64,000 nucleotides of DNA from Durusdinium trenchii (taxonomy: Eukaryota > Sar > Dinophyceae > Suessiales > Symbiodiniaceae). The stretch spans positions 490,415-554,414 of the forward strand of contig CAXAMN010003113.1 of NCBI GenBank assembly GCA_963970005.1, written 5' to 3'. Below, in pieces: positions 56,201-62,704 of the stretch. The notes below the pieces were generated by a model, which was not told the origin of the DNA, made no database searches, and saw only the letters and a program-made list of their open reading frames with translations. A program made the translations under genes and the position numbers. Position 1 is the first letter of the stretch. Every line of letters starts with the position of its first letter.

Positions 56201-58255
56201 TGGGTAGTTGCAACGCATCACGGCTTCACCTATGCCTGGTCAACATCTAGCCATTCAAAGGCCTTTCGGAAAGGGCCAAATGGATTCGGAGTGATCCCGG
56301 CCGTAGGTGTGACACCCGCTGATTTGGTTGCTATGTCCGAGGCTTAGGGGCCATCTAGGGCATAGAATGGCAGACCCCACCAATTTGGGGGGGCTTTGCA
56401 AAGCATTGCAGATGGCATTGAGTGGGGTATGCCATTGGGGGGTTCTGACATTGAGTGGGGCCACTCCTTTGCAAGGCTTTCATCCAAGAGTTTGCAAAGC
56501 ATTGCAGATCACCTCCTCAAACAGTGCGCATCTCATTGCACCAGCAGCCTCCTTCTGGTAGCAGGTCACCCTGGCCGCCAGGTACCCTCTTTTTCTGGGG
56601 CCGGTCGGCAGGGGAGGAACATGCACGATGTTGCATGTGTTGCCCCCTGCAGCCGCCCAAGGACTTCTACAACGTGCTGCTGGTGAGGTTCAACGGCCGG
56701 AAGGCGTGCCGAATTGGGCTGTGCATGTGAGAGTTCCGGTGCCTCCTGATGGCTTTGAGGCGACCAGCACATGGAATAGAAAAGCGGGTGGATGATTTAT
56801 AAAGATTCATTAATTATCATTAATTGATGAATGAATGCTTTTTATGAGTCAGTTCTTTGGCTGATTTCACTCGGAAATCCATCAGATGCGACTGATTTCC
56901 CACGAAGCTGCATCGCCCAAGCACGCCCCTTGCGCCTGCTGAGAGGTGAAGAATTTGGAGCACTTGATGCTCATGGTGCAAGGCTGTGAGGAGCCGCTTT
57001 TGGTGTGTTTTTGAAGGGACCTGGGCGACGGTCTAACCCAAACAGGACTACTGGGACTGGCATATTTACCATAGATTGGAGTGGTTGAAAAGGGGTCAAT
57101 GTGGGCATATATATATATATATACCATACATGCATTTTTGGGTAAGAACTCTACTAATCTCCACAGTCTCTGTGTTTTCACCTTCATTCACCTTTGCGAG
57201 AAGCGTCTGGGAGCAGGCACCGTTTCGGGAAGAACGTGAGGGCCCAGGGCATTCCTCGTCTCTAAAGACTTCCTCCTTTCGTCCCGGCGGAAATGCGTTG
57301 CATGTCTATGTTTGTCCAGGCTTCCTGGAGTTCGGCCAACTCCGAGCCCATCAACTTCAAGTGTTTCGCAACTCTGCCAGGAGGAGTACTTGACCTTCGA
57401 GATCGAGCGAAACAATGTAATCATTCTGCCACGAAAGGAGGCGACCCAGCAAACTACCCAGATTCTCAAGGACGGAACGGGCACCCGGATGTTCGTTTCC
57501 TGCGTGGATCCCTGGCCGCGTGGAATGGTTTTTTTCTCCATTTGATGCTTTTCCTGTGGTCAGTGGTGCGGATTGGGTGTGGTTCTTGTGGAATTGAGGT
57601 GTTGGTTTTTATGAGGTTTGGGTTGATCATGCCAGCTAGAGTCGGCTCTATAGCGGGTTTTTCAGAACAGCTGCCGGGTGCGAGAATGACAAGGACACCA
57701 CACAAGGAAGAAGTGAAGGTTCACCCTCAATGACACTCAAGGTATAGGGTGCCTCCCATTACCCGTAACAGTCGGAAAAAGATACAGTAATCACTGTCTT
57801 GAAGAAACGGTTTTGTTTAGCCATCGTCATCCACTGGTAGTCTGGTAATGGAATATACCCAAGCCAGTACCCAAGCCTTGAGGGATATAAAGAGGTTGGT
57901 GATATTAGACGTGAAGGATCTTGATCGGCAAACGTTCTTCTGAGGTCAAGGGAGCTATCCTTCCTTCCTTCGCGTCGCCCCCTGGAAGTAGGAAAATCTC
58001 AGGTTCACGAACCCAAGACCCAAATGTCCGGGCTTGCTTCCCACCAACACCTCCTCGATCACTTCCGGCAAGGTCCAGTCAACTTACTGTAGTACTCGTT
58101 GTTCTTGGGGGCCCTCAAAACGCGGTCCGCATTTCCTTCGCCAGTCGAACTCGTTGCGCGACCGCCGAACCGTGGAGGACAATATGATTTCCACAGATCG
58201 CTCTGCAACCCGGCGGGTTCGGCGGTGGATCGGCGGGGCCCGGCGGGGAAGATGA
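35214..58255 (+). CDS. DEG9: DEG9/HtrA-type serine protease (21 exons, spliced)
   Basis: The protein follows plant DEG9 residue by residue across its protease, PDZ and C-terminal regions, so splice sites could be set by alignment. Exons: 35214-35242, 35673-35726, 38331-38454, 39077-39153, 39834-39881, 40501-40624, 41361-41483, 41724-41774, 42182-42276, 42446-42527, 43082-43130, 43381-43418, 44292-44374, 44686-44754, 54413-54477, 55138-55223, 55792-55836, 56662-56703, 56946-56990, 57381-57470 and 58178-58255. They total 1497 bases, 499 codons, in phase throughout. His lies in [10 protein letters not shown], Asp in LDCDLAIL and Ser in [11 protein letters not shown]9 is an ATP-independent endopeptidase, nuclear in Arabidopsis. 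Where it acts here is unknown. The start is missing: 35214 continues from an upstream exon (35185 is an alternative start of that exon). The junctions after 43418 and 44374 are the least certain. The C-terminus may splice further. Confidence 0.88.
35673..38454 (+). CDS. DEG9: DEG9-like protease: N-terminal strand and catalytic-His exons
   Basis: Exon 35673-35726 reads [18 protein letters not shown], matching the KVFxxHxEPNFxxPW signature that opens the DEG9 protease domain. Exon 38331-38454 reads TVGIGLGSL, then [13 protein letters not shown]. The catalytic His codon is 38425-38427. Both exons end at GC donors (AA|GC and CAG|GC). The 2.6-kb intron between them consists largely of three tandem arrays. 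Confidence 0.85.
36655..36820. repeat. TGGTCC short-unit minisatellite in a DEG9 intron
   Basis: About 20 degenerate units of 7-9 bp built on TTGGTCCTT. It is the same repeat type as 22690-22930. Confidence 0.9.
36890..37290. repeat. About 65-bp tandem repeat in a DEG9 intron
   Basis: Some seven degenerate units share GCAGACCTTTTGTGAGCC, AAAATTTAGA and GCCATTCCAACG. Unit length varies from about 35 to 75 bp. Confidence 0.85.
37330..37560. repeat. Degenerate GAGGTCT / GATCCAG repeats
   Basis: Loose repetition of GAGGTCT, GAGATCCAG and TCTAGA strings without a fixed unit, between two better-defined arrays. Confidence 0.55.
37590..37990. repeat. About 45-bp tandem repeat in a DEG9 intron
   Basis: Nine or so units share TGCGCCTGCCACGAAACCTGC followed by CACTTCCAGTGCACAAAGTG or a close variant. 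It ends some 340 bp before the catalytic-His exon. Confidence 0.88.
39077..39881 (+). CDS. DEG9: DEG9-like protease: catalytic-Asp exons
   Basis: Exon 39077-39153 ([15 protein letters not shown], then GLDCDLAIL) holds the catalytic Asp codon at 39140-39142. Exon 39834-39881 ([16 protein letters not shown]) follows the family's LLTVxDxxFWxG. Both end at GA donors (ATCTT|GA and CGCCT|GA). Each splice is required to keep the alignment without gaps. Confidence 0.85.
40501..43418 (+). CDS. DEG9: DEG9-like protease: catalytic-Ser and PDZ exons
   Basis: 40501-40624 gives [18 protein letters not shown] and [11 protein letters not shown]. 41361-41483 gives [18 protein letters not shown] with catalytic Ser codon 41421-41423. 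41724-41774 gives [14 protein letters not shown]. 42182-42276 gives [19 protein letters not shown]. 42446-42527 gives [19 protein letters not shown]. 43082-43130 gives [16 protein letters not shown], the PDZ carboxylate-loop region. 43381-43418 gives DDGKVPFR. Donors are mostly GC. The end of the last exon is placed at AAT|GACAAG but is not certain. Confidence 0.85.
41205..41316. repeat. Family-3 palindromic element, diverged
   Basis: Starts CCCTAGGGATCCAGTCGTACC; the right end GAGATGGTACGAC is changed. An inner hairpin with CTTCTCAGGTTCGG / CCGAACCTGAG is retained. It lies in the DEG9 intron just before the catalytic-Ser exon. Confidence 0.75.
42605..42722. repeat. Family-5 dispersed element in a DEG9 intron
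   Basis: Carries ATGGCACAATCCC and GTGCCACCTACTCTGAAACC in the order seen at 25245-25545. Confidence 0.6.
44292..44754 (+). CDS. DEG9: DEG9-like protease: exons upstream of the retrotransposon
   Basis: 44292-44374 reads [17 protein letters not shown] and FTVLRQKKQ. 44686-44754 reads [19 protein letters not shown] and ends at a GT donor (CCACA|GTGTCT). The exon end at 44374 is one of three nearby in-phase choices. The next exon is 9.7 kb away, beyond the copia element. Confidence 0.8.
45048..45052. repeat. Left candidate target-site duplication (GTTTT)
   Basis: Abuts the 5' LTR start TGAGAAAATC. Its partner is at 53980-53984. If the LTR is taken as 142 bp with a mismatched last base (T versus A), the duplication is exactly flush on both sides. 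Confidence 0.6.
45053..45193 (+). repeat. 5' LTR, 141 bp
   Basis: Begins TGAGAAAATCGTGCATGC and ends CGTCTTGACAAG. It matches 53838-53978 except G at CCACTCGTTC versus A in the 3' copy. It is very short for a copia LTR and shows no clear TATA box. Confidence 0.95.
45195..45208 (+). promoter_or_regulatory. Candidate tRNA primer-binding site
   Basis: TGGCACCGGAGCC starts one base after the 5' LTR. TGG pairs with the CCA end of a tRNA, as in other LTR elements. The tRNA species was not determined. Confidence 0.6.
45232..53901 (+). CDS. Copia gag-pol polyprotein with an added methyltransferase-like domain
   Basis: A single frame of 2889 codons from ATG at 45232 to TAG at 53899-53901. Order: a double CxxC zinc ribbon (about residues 75-98, WRCLRCDS ... 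HCSDCG); a gag capsid-like part (about 270-470); a variant zinc knuckle C604-x2-C607-x4-H612-x6-C619; a retropepsin-like VLDSA with Asp717; a methyltransferase-like domain (about 1195-1375, [12 protein letters not shown] and [12 protein letters not shown]); an integrase zinc site (about 1585-1625) and core D1654, D1713, E1748; reverse transcriptase (about 2365-2640) with D2425 and YVDD at 2520-2523; and copia RNase H (about 2680-2830). It would make RNA-binding coat, processing, integration and copying functions. The last 21 or so residues and the stop are encoded inside the 3' LTR. Residues about 905-1155 read poorly in this frame (see 47912-48694). Confidence 0.93.
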   Translation: MPIPLLSVGPAVPTFDMAAEDDGDDGYDFDLFVDDATSHHSVWPEPEPPARTTTETFHVEPNEVEQPPTSPTSWRCLRCDSTRATYVGQFGRWHCSDCGSHEFYQVDKPTKSVTSTGTWMYVPNAPAAASPSSKGARRRRRKKDARDGGFPGDDHGQDDDENEQAESEQLTNDPVIDPDGKRGPRAGHLPHSGLPHGVPPQRPDQAGSGSPLSPDGQRPAGGAPDHDSPVPVLHVKTPSRRSDRPSNAAGSSTPPASWNSKKGPTPGVKWKSGQPPAVPTWKYDQNDMRAFAKFTKKIAIWRLQMEAYASPKEQALILYNGLTGELEQELEHLSIEDIFKPDGVDVIMSLLKKPFEQRLIYQKRRFLHEFETFRRFQGESMRAYVQRFRRVQRSLKSVGVEISGTFDSDSLGSRLLDRSGLSYQDQRMVLIGTQQSLDFETIAECLVLQWPEFRTAPLVVNKDGQSKGAGKSKHGTSSTSSTTSGSSTSAFTKGSGKSMSSGKSMPRRQTYITEVIDEEAMEADEFEDAHEQPDELEVEAEQEEQPEDEEGQEATDDVTDDLTNLAQVLTVTARKLSGITLGRKFSTGNKSKKSPDELRKVTHCSACGALGHWYQDQACPMNQGAGAGKAGKSGKGSKGSSSSSYRQTSGPDKKADRPHQVSVVHHEHGSLEVNDAPTSDYGTMFAINMVTNLPFQVHETKGFGTGGHDLTGYMVLDSACQRTCAGKAWYRSHVDMLFKHHLKTKEIPSEDVFQFGKGEPTVAHVRAYIPVFFDNHPLVVGAGILPESIPLLGSNALMDSLGSIIDLPNRVVYFSSLQCTVQLHVKGGHFAVSILDFNHEHPQRLHEWKAFSAPHVWHDPHPELLLPPQPMNVKVSASTSTSNSLLKPPQGLPHADGAACMASALAPLGLMPRGLQEEHLDLHGGGRAIGHHAQVMAGPCSAAGDEPTTSSREVPAHGDQAVRQCAWQVRTLPNLPSKMEMEQQEGRLGHLVFPRRWLSRFLFSTIAIATAVIEGNGICREHQQGSTEAQGQEHSSTMLGLDINSFGLDELRDGLYAPHRPLDSGGAGGGLQDPGAEVTAGSRADHRGGVRLPQRGALQTSPGEAGVGGRSKEARTPGGAGRVDRGGRGNHGLGPHRRDCEVRRANGPDGPRSIALKSGQAKRLRGDWNKAADILEKEYQVYATSKPTMERPPPYADLWELFAGSSNMTRLAAHYNLNTLQPMDLLYGQNFKDPAMRKMIFQKLDHYKPWLVIMGVDCRLWNQFNINLNWSSPDRRLALRHLQDDEKVLVEFAVAVALRQHRAGRYFLLENPQRSQLWNLEEVTDLLGLRGVWTTDLDCGAYGAEVDGQPIAKPMRWAGNQPGLHEQLNRRLTPLQKMYCTPIQGKLTRRSQEYPDELCHAVLQELRALIFQKEPLRFGPPQHKVYATAYPTADLDLWDDIVKYVDNVYERGAKRPFNFPVDSDMGKRIQELFRIKAVRIQAFYAPTSRRIPANVDEYFTRAAFLQYAGKTRAVEVEDLDQIEFPRQRFSKAVAFGIFAYGFRMETTSPATPAPDADRAIIPGLTTDISFSGVDGVDQHVKRSLARLHLNLGHPSTQELMRLLAHQGRIPATVIKAVQGMSCSTCQRLKPPQEPRPTSMPSLVAGQFGDELQADVFYCRLLDGTSFPVLGIIDRATGLHMAGLMKNRDSETTFELLTDLWLRPYGLPLKFSCDPDRTFRGEFEKRLMSLGVIVEHCPPEAHYLIGMIERRNAILRLTIERLIDQFAIVDLADVPLILVQACHACNTMAFTRGRSAYQAVSGRVPRLPNDVLTDGQVLSTSTQPFRDPEHPGLRAELVRSEALKTLIDLNAQQQFRRALLRKTRNTSIPDLQPGQRCAVWRWTKKGVRKRGAWLAARFLSWDPAHEGKQAWVRLGASTTLVTAEQLRAAHSFEDWCPDEQDIKVLKDASKNFGQHMLEDERGPPPPEEALTQDAHLEQEALEYDNTAPPMTPAMAVPATPAQASQAAPSTPAPQGSTTTNVQVNIDSPTHMHHHTTVQTLQRFGDLPKQLRTTRSRGPTTPLESAHSKRTRATPAELAASSTEHLANTATGETAPAIAPHSEFHQAEVDTPQAPTILEEPQHPPEGPQVTFAPTPAELVPVPDDEDLAEPHEVQHQQEADTDAAAAGTSTEDAAAAAGTSTEDAAAAEPQAEQAHTPQPMADEPLPTLPMKRPFDTLALSLEEDGTFSLASRFWNGTPPQHYGPQSKTFFKCYTTTAQRQQDIANTDKPAEESDTSVDSEDSSTQADNKQPQRQHHAAGLTRQERKQLDREIPWRHILTMPAAYVDKFLAAIEKESNSWSEWQSVRPLTKEECRQVLQDKNVGQGEVKAKCRIVCLGHEDPDLDRLSRSSPTPGRTIEMICYQMIVSGLNGELFNTTLKWSAWAGDAQTAFLQGRQKDSERPLPLYMKAPKDGLISKTSCWSHELYQILGNVYGLSNAPHLWSEEVSSRLSTMGYGRHAFDPQLFIKRDSQDDPISAILVYVDDFLGLFREDYDISEVQKLFRWGDLKAFEPGNPITFKGKELLIETTDEGRYKMSIKMEKFIEGLDSGKIPKGRSTQDPKLTATEHQEFRSVSGCLQWTATQCRPEVSPLVSLANQGAETSYVHLKSLYDGISYLKKTSSQGLCIQDIPFRKDTLILAFSDASWCNASRSGSQIGLLAGFTTPSVKMQPTKYTVIDWRSCRAPRVCRSTLAAEACAADEASDRASYLNRMASELHFNEPAHRVGARMAMAQAIDAKSLYDALLADAPNISDRRSLVSVRSVQEVMRPDQVHWIPTNYEFADGLTKVDEKLMYMFRAWLESPMAVLVEHPENSAILARLEASVAKKKSTSEKIVHAFANLLTTLPYRPHF
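47912..48694 (+). CDS. Out-of-frame segment of the copia polyprotein
   Basis: In the +1 frame relative to the polyprotein, this stretch is open for 260 codons. It has the natural G/C-ending codon pattern and protein texture: [54 protein letters not shown] and [18 protein letters not shown]. The main frame over the same bases yields Gly/Arg-rich, low-quality sequence. Good main-frame coding resumes at [20 protein letters not shown] just after 48694. I infer a one-base gain near 47.94-47.99 kb and a one-base loss near 48.69 kb. Programmed shifting or base-calling errors are the alternatives. Confidence 0.65.
   Translation: MRTAPPAWLQRWRRLVSCLEAFKRNIWIYMAGGVRLGIMPKSWLDHAVPPEMSPRLHPEKCQHTVIKRYGNAHGRFARCQTCLRKWKWNNKKEDWDIWSSQGGGYLASSSRQLPLPQPSSKATASAGSTSKARPKPKAKSTAVPCSAWTSTLSGWTSFEMGYTLHTDHLTQEEQVEVFRILEQRSPLEAEPTTVAEFAFLNEEHFRPHREKLELAADRKRHERLVELGVLIEEDEEIMDWGLIDEIVKSEGPMDQMVHDP
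53821..53831 (+). promoter_or_regulatory. Candidate polypurine tract
   Basis: AAAAAGAAAAG lies seven bases before the 3' LTR, where plus-strand DNA synthesis is primed in LTR elements. It also encodes part of the polyprotein (KKKS). Confidence 0.6.
53838..53978 (+). repeat. 3' LTR, 141 bp
   Basis: Begins TGAGAAAATCGTG and ends CTTGACAAG, with one difference from the 5' LTR. The polyprotein stop codon lies at 53899-53901 within it. Confidence 0.95.
54413..58255 (+). CDS. DEG9: DEG9-like protease: C-terminal exons downstream of the retrotransposon
   Basis: 54413-54477 reads [17 protein letters not shown], matching the DEG9 YFIVAGFVF segment. 55138-55223 reads [17 protein letters not shown]. 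55792-55836 reads [15 protein letters not shown]. 56662-56703 reads [14 protein letters not shown]. 56946-56990 reads [15 protein letters not shown]. 57381-57470 reads [16 protein letters not shown]. 58178-58255 reads [13 protein letters not shown] and reaches a stop at 58253-58255. This matches the DEG9-specific second PDZ and C-terminal region. The final exon is basic and less conserved. Confidence 0.82.
54898..54971. repeat. Family-1 palindromic element, decayed copy
   Basis: Retains CCAGACACTGCAATGTA, TTGGGGTGGTTTCAGGGGTC and AATGTAGCCATA. It lies in the DEG9 intron between 54477 and 55138. Confidence 0.55.
57037..57142. repeat. Family-1 palindromic element, diverged copy
   Basis: Contains GGACTACTGGGACTGGCATAT on the left and, on the right, a (TA)n-expanded GGGCATATAT followed by ACCATACATGC. 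It lies in the DEG9 intron 56991-57380, starting 47 bp after the GA donor. Confidence 0.65.
57745..57885. repeat. Family-5 dispersed element in the last DEG9 intron
   Basis: CCCATTACCCGTAACAGTCGG and CATCCACTGG ... TATACCCAAG match the middle of 25245-25545. Confidence 0.65.
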
Positions 58256-61200
58256 GGAACTGCCGAAGAACAAAGGGTTCAGACGATCCGATGAGCCACC
58301 GAGCCATGGAAGTTCTCTCCTATACCAGGAGCAAGTGGCGACCTGCAAGATGTTTGTTGGGGGGGATTGGTTTCCCCACTGAACAGAACAGGTGAACAGC
58401 GGTTAACCTTCATTATCCAGGGAAACTGACAGGGTCAGATCTCGTGTTTTGAAGGCGGTGTCACCCACCAGACAACGCCTTTGAGCCCTTTGAAGGCCTA
58501 GTGCATCATAGATTTTGGCAGCAACCCTGGGTTCCAAGTTCATGATCCAGTCTTCTGTTTGGTCTCGTGTTTGTCGCAAGGATTTTGGTGGGGCTTCAGG
58601 TCAATATCCAGTTTCAGAATGTGTCAGAATTCAGTGGATGCACTGAGGTTCATTACCAACATCTTCAGTGAGAGCTCTTCAAAATACTTCAGCCCCTGGC
58701 GCCGCTGACCGCCACTTCCCCCAACCCCTGCGATCTGCACGTCGCCGTTGGAGGACATCCTTCGACACGTGGCCGGTGCAGGGCCGGGGGCGGTCGGTTT
58801 TGGCGTGCCGTTGAGCCGGCCCAGGTGGCGCGTGTCGGAGGTGCATCTGCCCCCCCCGTTCTGGAGAATCCGAGGCCCGGAGTGAAACCGCATGACGTAC
58901 GCCAGATCCTTGGTTTTTCCAGCTTTGCCCATGATCCAAGGAGAAAAGGCGTGCGCTTTCTGCCGAACACCGACCGTTCGGAAGTTCAATCCGAGACATC
59001 GGACAGACAGGAGGATCATTTGATAAGCTAGCTTATACTTTCCGGTCGAGTCTACAATACTCGGAAGTCCCCCTAACCTGGCGCTTCTGGCCAATACAGG
59101 GACGCTGGCACCTGCTTTTTGCTGCCAAGGCTCCTCCATCCAACTCGAATTTCGATGGGGATCGAAGGCTGGAAAGCCGCTTGGGCGATTGTTTGCCCGG
59201 ACTGGAGGGACTTGGGACTGAAGAAGGCTTTGAAAGACTAAGGCTAAGGGCTAAGGCGGCCAAGGGTTTCAGCTTCATGGCGTGTTTCATGATGAAGACA
59301 AGGGGGGGCCTCCATGTCTACTCGCTTTCCTTCACACCTCGGACGTGGTTTGATGCACCAGGAATCATCAGGATGTCGAATTGTTGTCCCAAAAAGAGAC
59401 ATGTGTTTGTTGTGATAGGCCGGCACCTGGGGGATTTCATGGGGGCGATTCAAGGCGCCTGAGACAGGAGAAAGGAGAAAGGCCGAAGGAGTTTAACATA
59501 TAGTTTAACCCTTTGGTTTTCCCGTTGAAGGTATAGGGTGACTGCCTGTCTGGGGCTTTCATCAGAGGAATGTCCGGTGTGTGAACATTCATGTGGGCTT
59601 CTTCGGCTCGCACAAGCCATCCTATGTGGCACTTGAACAGTTGGAAACATTCCCGGCATTTCCCGCCCCTTTTTTCCGAACTCAGGCGACGACAAGCACA
59701 CTTTAGCGATGCTCGGCAGGGGTGCGGGTCAAATGATGACAGCTGTATTGCATTAATCAATCATCATCAATCCATGGGCGCACAGAGCTTTAAGTAGCCA
59801 AATACAGCTCATCGATGTTCATGGTGATATTCAGTACTTGGCGAAGATCACATCATAGGAGTAAACCTTGGCACAAGGGTTGATGCTAGGGCACAAAAGC
59901 TCGCATCCTGCACACATCCTGCATGTGCTGATTTTGCAACATCCTGTCACGAGCCCTCGGGTGCGAGGGAACCTGGCCAGGTGCCACCCTAAGAATCAAG
60001 ATGACCCTCAAGGAGTCAGGGTCCAAACCCCTGCTACCCTATGGAATGCGGGTCAAGACCCTCCAGTTCAGAGTGGTCTTTGGATGTGCATGAGGTGCCG
60101 GCACAATCCAAGTCCCGTTTGGCTCCAAGGAGGCAAGGATGCCAGCGCTTCATCCTGTTGCCCTCGGACCCCAAGCGCACCTCGGCGTACGTACGATCGT
60201 CCCGCTTCGGAAGGGTGAAGGAAGACGTATCAACGTGGAGGCGGCTGCCTGGCCAAGACTCCTCTTTGGGTGTGGTTTGCCCATGTCTTGCCCGTATAGA
60301 GATCTATACTGTAGATAGAAATCCACGAAGAAAGGTCCAAAGCAGGAGGACATCGCCAAGAAAACACCCCGGCTGTGTCACTTACTCATTCATGTAGCCT
60401 ACTTGCATTATCTTGGATTAGTTACTCAGTCTTAGCTCATGGTGGCAGTTGCATAATTGTTCTCAATACATCTCAATACTAGTTAGATATATATCATATC
60501 CATATAGTTTGATTGGGGAAACATGCAGCCTTTTCTCAATCAAAGAGGACGGTCAACACGTCAACACGTCGGTCAGACCATTCCCAGACACGACTAATGG
60601 GACTGCCATATATGCCGATCAGTTGACCCCCTGGCACCACCCCAATTGTATATAGGCATATATGGCACACATGGAGTGTCAGACCATTGTTTTCTTCGAC
60701 GGTCCATATGACCTTTTTTCTGTGAGGTCCAGCCGCTCGAACAACACATGACTCTCCCTGTGTCCCTGCAGGTATGGCCTGGGACTTGACAGGCATGGAC
60801 ACTCGACTCAAGCTTGGCGTCCGTGTGGGGTGGAGAGACTTTGGGCGTCCGAAGAGATTTCCAGCTAAGATGTGGGGTGGCATGGTCATGCTGAAGGACC
60901 AGCCCCCTGAGAGATCCGGCAAGACCCGGATCTAAGATCTACTAGGTTACAGGCGACACAGGAAGTGCTGAGGGGGTGTCATCAGCAGGGGGCCGACTGC
61001 GCGGCGCGTTGGACGGGCGTTGGAAAACGCCAGTGAGAAGCTTGGGAAAGAAAGTGCCGGACATTGCCGGACACCTGGTCCGCTGTTTTTTGGAGTGGCC
61101 TGACATGAAAAATGCTATTTACACCAAGGTATACCTTGGGAAGTTAGAGATAATAGAGACTGAACATGAACAACTGGAAGACATTTGTTTCTCTACTTAC

Positions 61201-62652
61201 CAGTTTGCTTTCAGTTTTGTAGCCGGTTCAATCCCCAGGTGAGTGAGATGTTCCGTCGTCCCGGCTCCAGAATCACGGAAAAACAGCAGCATCCGTTTGG
61301 TTCCAGTTGGTTTGACCAAGTTTGACCCTGACCCTTCAGTTAGCATCAATATGGCAATCACAATGCATTGGCAGTATAGCAGTTTTTGACGTGAATAAGC
61401 AAAAGATGTCACCTAGGAAGCTAGTCACCAAAGATTTGTTTGGACCTTTTTGTTTGAGGGCGGGCCATTTCCCACAAGCCTGGGTGTGCATCCTTTGTTT
61501 TGGTCGTTCCTTCCTGGGCACGGCACGTTGCCACCAAGGTGCTCCTAGTCTATGCCGCTTGGCCGGGTCCGCGCTGCGCAGAAAACCGTGCCTCACAACT
61601 GTAGGATCCGGCTGGAATCAGAGAATGCTTTGATTCAGGGACAAGAACCTGTTCCGTCAGACCAAAACCCTTCGGCATCCAGACAACGCAGTGCTGATTT
61701 GACGCATCAGCCGACCGACACCGGCGAACCGAGGACATGATTGCCATCCCCATCTCCGCCTTCGAGCCGGATGACACGGTGTCCCTCGCATTGGATGTAG
61801 TTGGAGTATAGTTCGTGCATGCCAAGTACTGGAGAAGAAAACGCGCATCATGCAGAAATGCACACAGCGCGAAAAGCATGGAGTATGAGGGTGTTCGTTT
61901 TCAGTGTATGATGGTGTGAGCATCTCTCGGATCTATGGAGAGTTGGGGGTTTGGGGTCCAGGTTGTCGCTGCCGAGATGGGGAGATGGAGAGTTTCGGAC
62001 GAGATGGGCGGATTTGGAGGACAGGAGCACCACTGTTTGAAGATCCGGTGGATGGCGAAAGCAACCAGATGCAGCAGGTTATAAGGGGTACATGCAGTTG
62101 GGCTAAGTCTCAACCTCTTTACATCCTAGGTCCTACTTACCAGGCATGAGATCTGGCGATTGTAGCTGAAGAACTGGGGCTCACAGGCCTATTGGTGCCA
62201 CCCAGACCTCGGTTGGCCACCGCCCGGCCAGTGGCCGACCGGCCGTCAGTGGATGTAGCGTCCTCTAAGGTCCTTGAAAACACCTGATGCCAAAAGAGCT
62301 GGAAAACACTCCTGATGCTCTTTAAACCGATAACTAGAGGCCTCTTTATTGGGGAGGAGGGCTGTCCCACTCAACACGAAGAGCTGGATTCCAGCCTCCT
62401 GGCGAGTCGAGTCAGCATCAGATCATCATTATATAGATCATCTATAGGATCTACGCCTTTCAAAACCAGAAGCACCAAGCACCGTCGCATGTGACACGTC
62501 CGCGACCGCGCATGCGGTCCGCGACCTGAACTCTCGAGGTTCAGCGACTTCATGGGATGGTTGACGCAGATCTTCTGGACCTTTGATATCATCATGTGCG
62601 GACCGCCTTCGTCCCCGTCGCCCGCGTCGTCCCCGTTTCACCCCTGGCGAAG
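58256..62652. other. Downstream stretch with isolated exon candidates
   Basis: Patches with AG|G acceptors and G/C-ending frames: 58754-58804 (DILRHVAGAGPGAVGFG), 59168-59265 (LESRLGDCLPGLEGLGTEE) and 60138-about 60211 (CQRFILLPSDPKRTSAYVR). Phases do not let me join them and no family is recognised. The remaining DNA is AT-rich with the element at 60583-60684. Confidence 0.4.
60583..60684. repeat. Family-1 palindromic element, chimeric ends
   Basis: Left end CCCAGACACGACTAATGGG, right end CACATGGAGTGTCAGAC, core GCCATATATGCCGATCAGTTG. It is the same end pairing as 23966-24058. Confidence 0.9.
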
Positions 62653-62704
62653 GGCGGGCCGTCCAGAGTCTGTTTTCGGACGCCGTGCGGCGACGGATCC
62701 CCGG
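62653..62704 (+). CDS. Candidate exon, function unknown
   Basis: GCGAAG|GG acceptor and CCCGG|GTGCTT donor enclose RAVQSLFSDAVRRRIP with nearly all codons ending in G or C. It is too short to assign. Confidence 0.4.
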
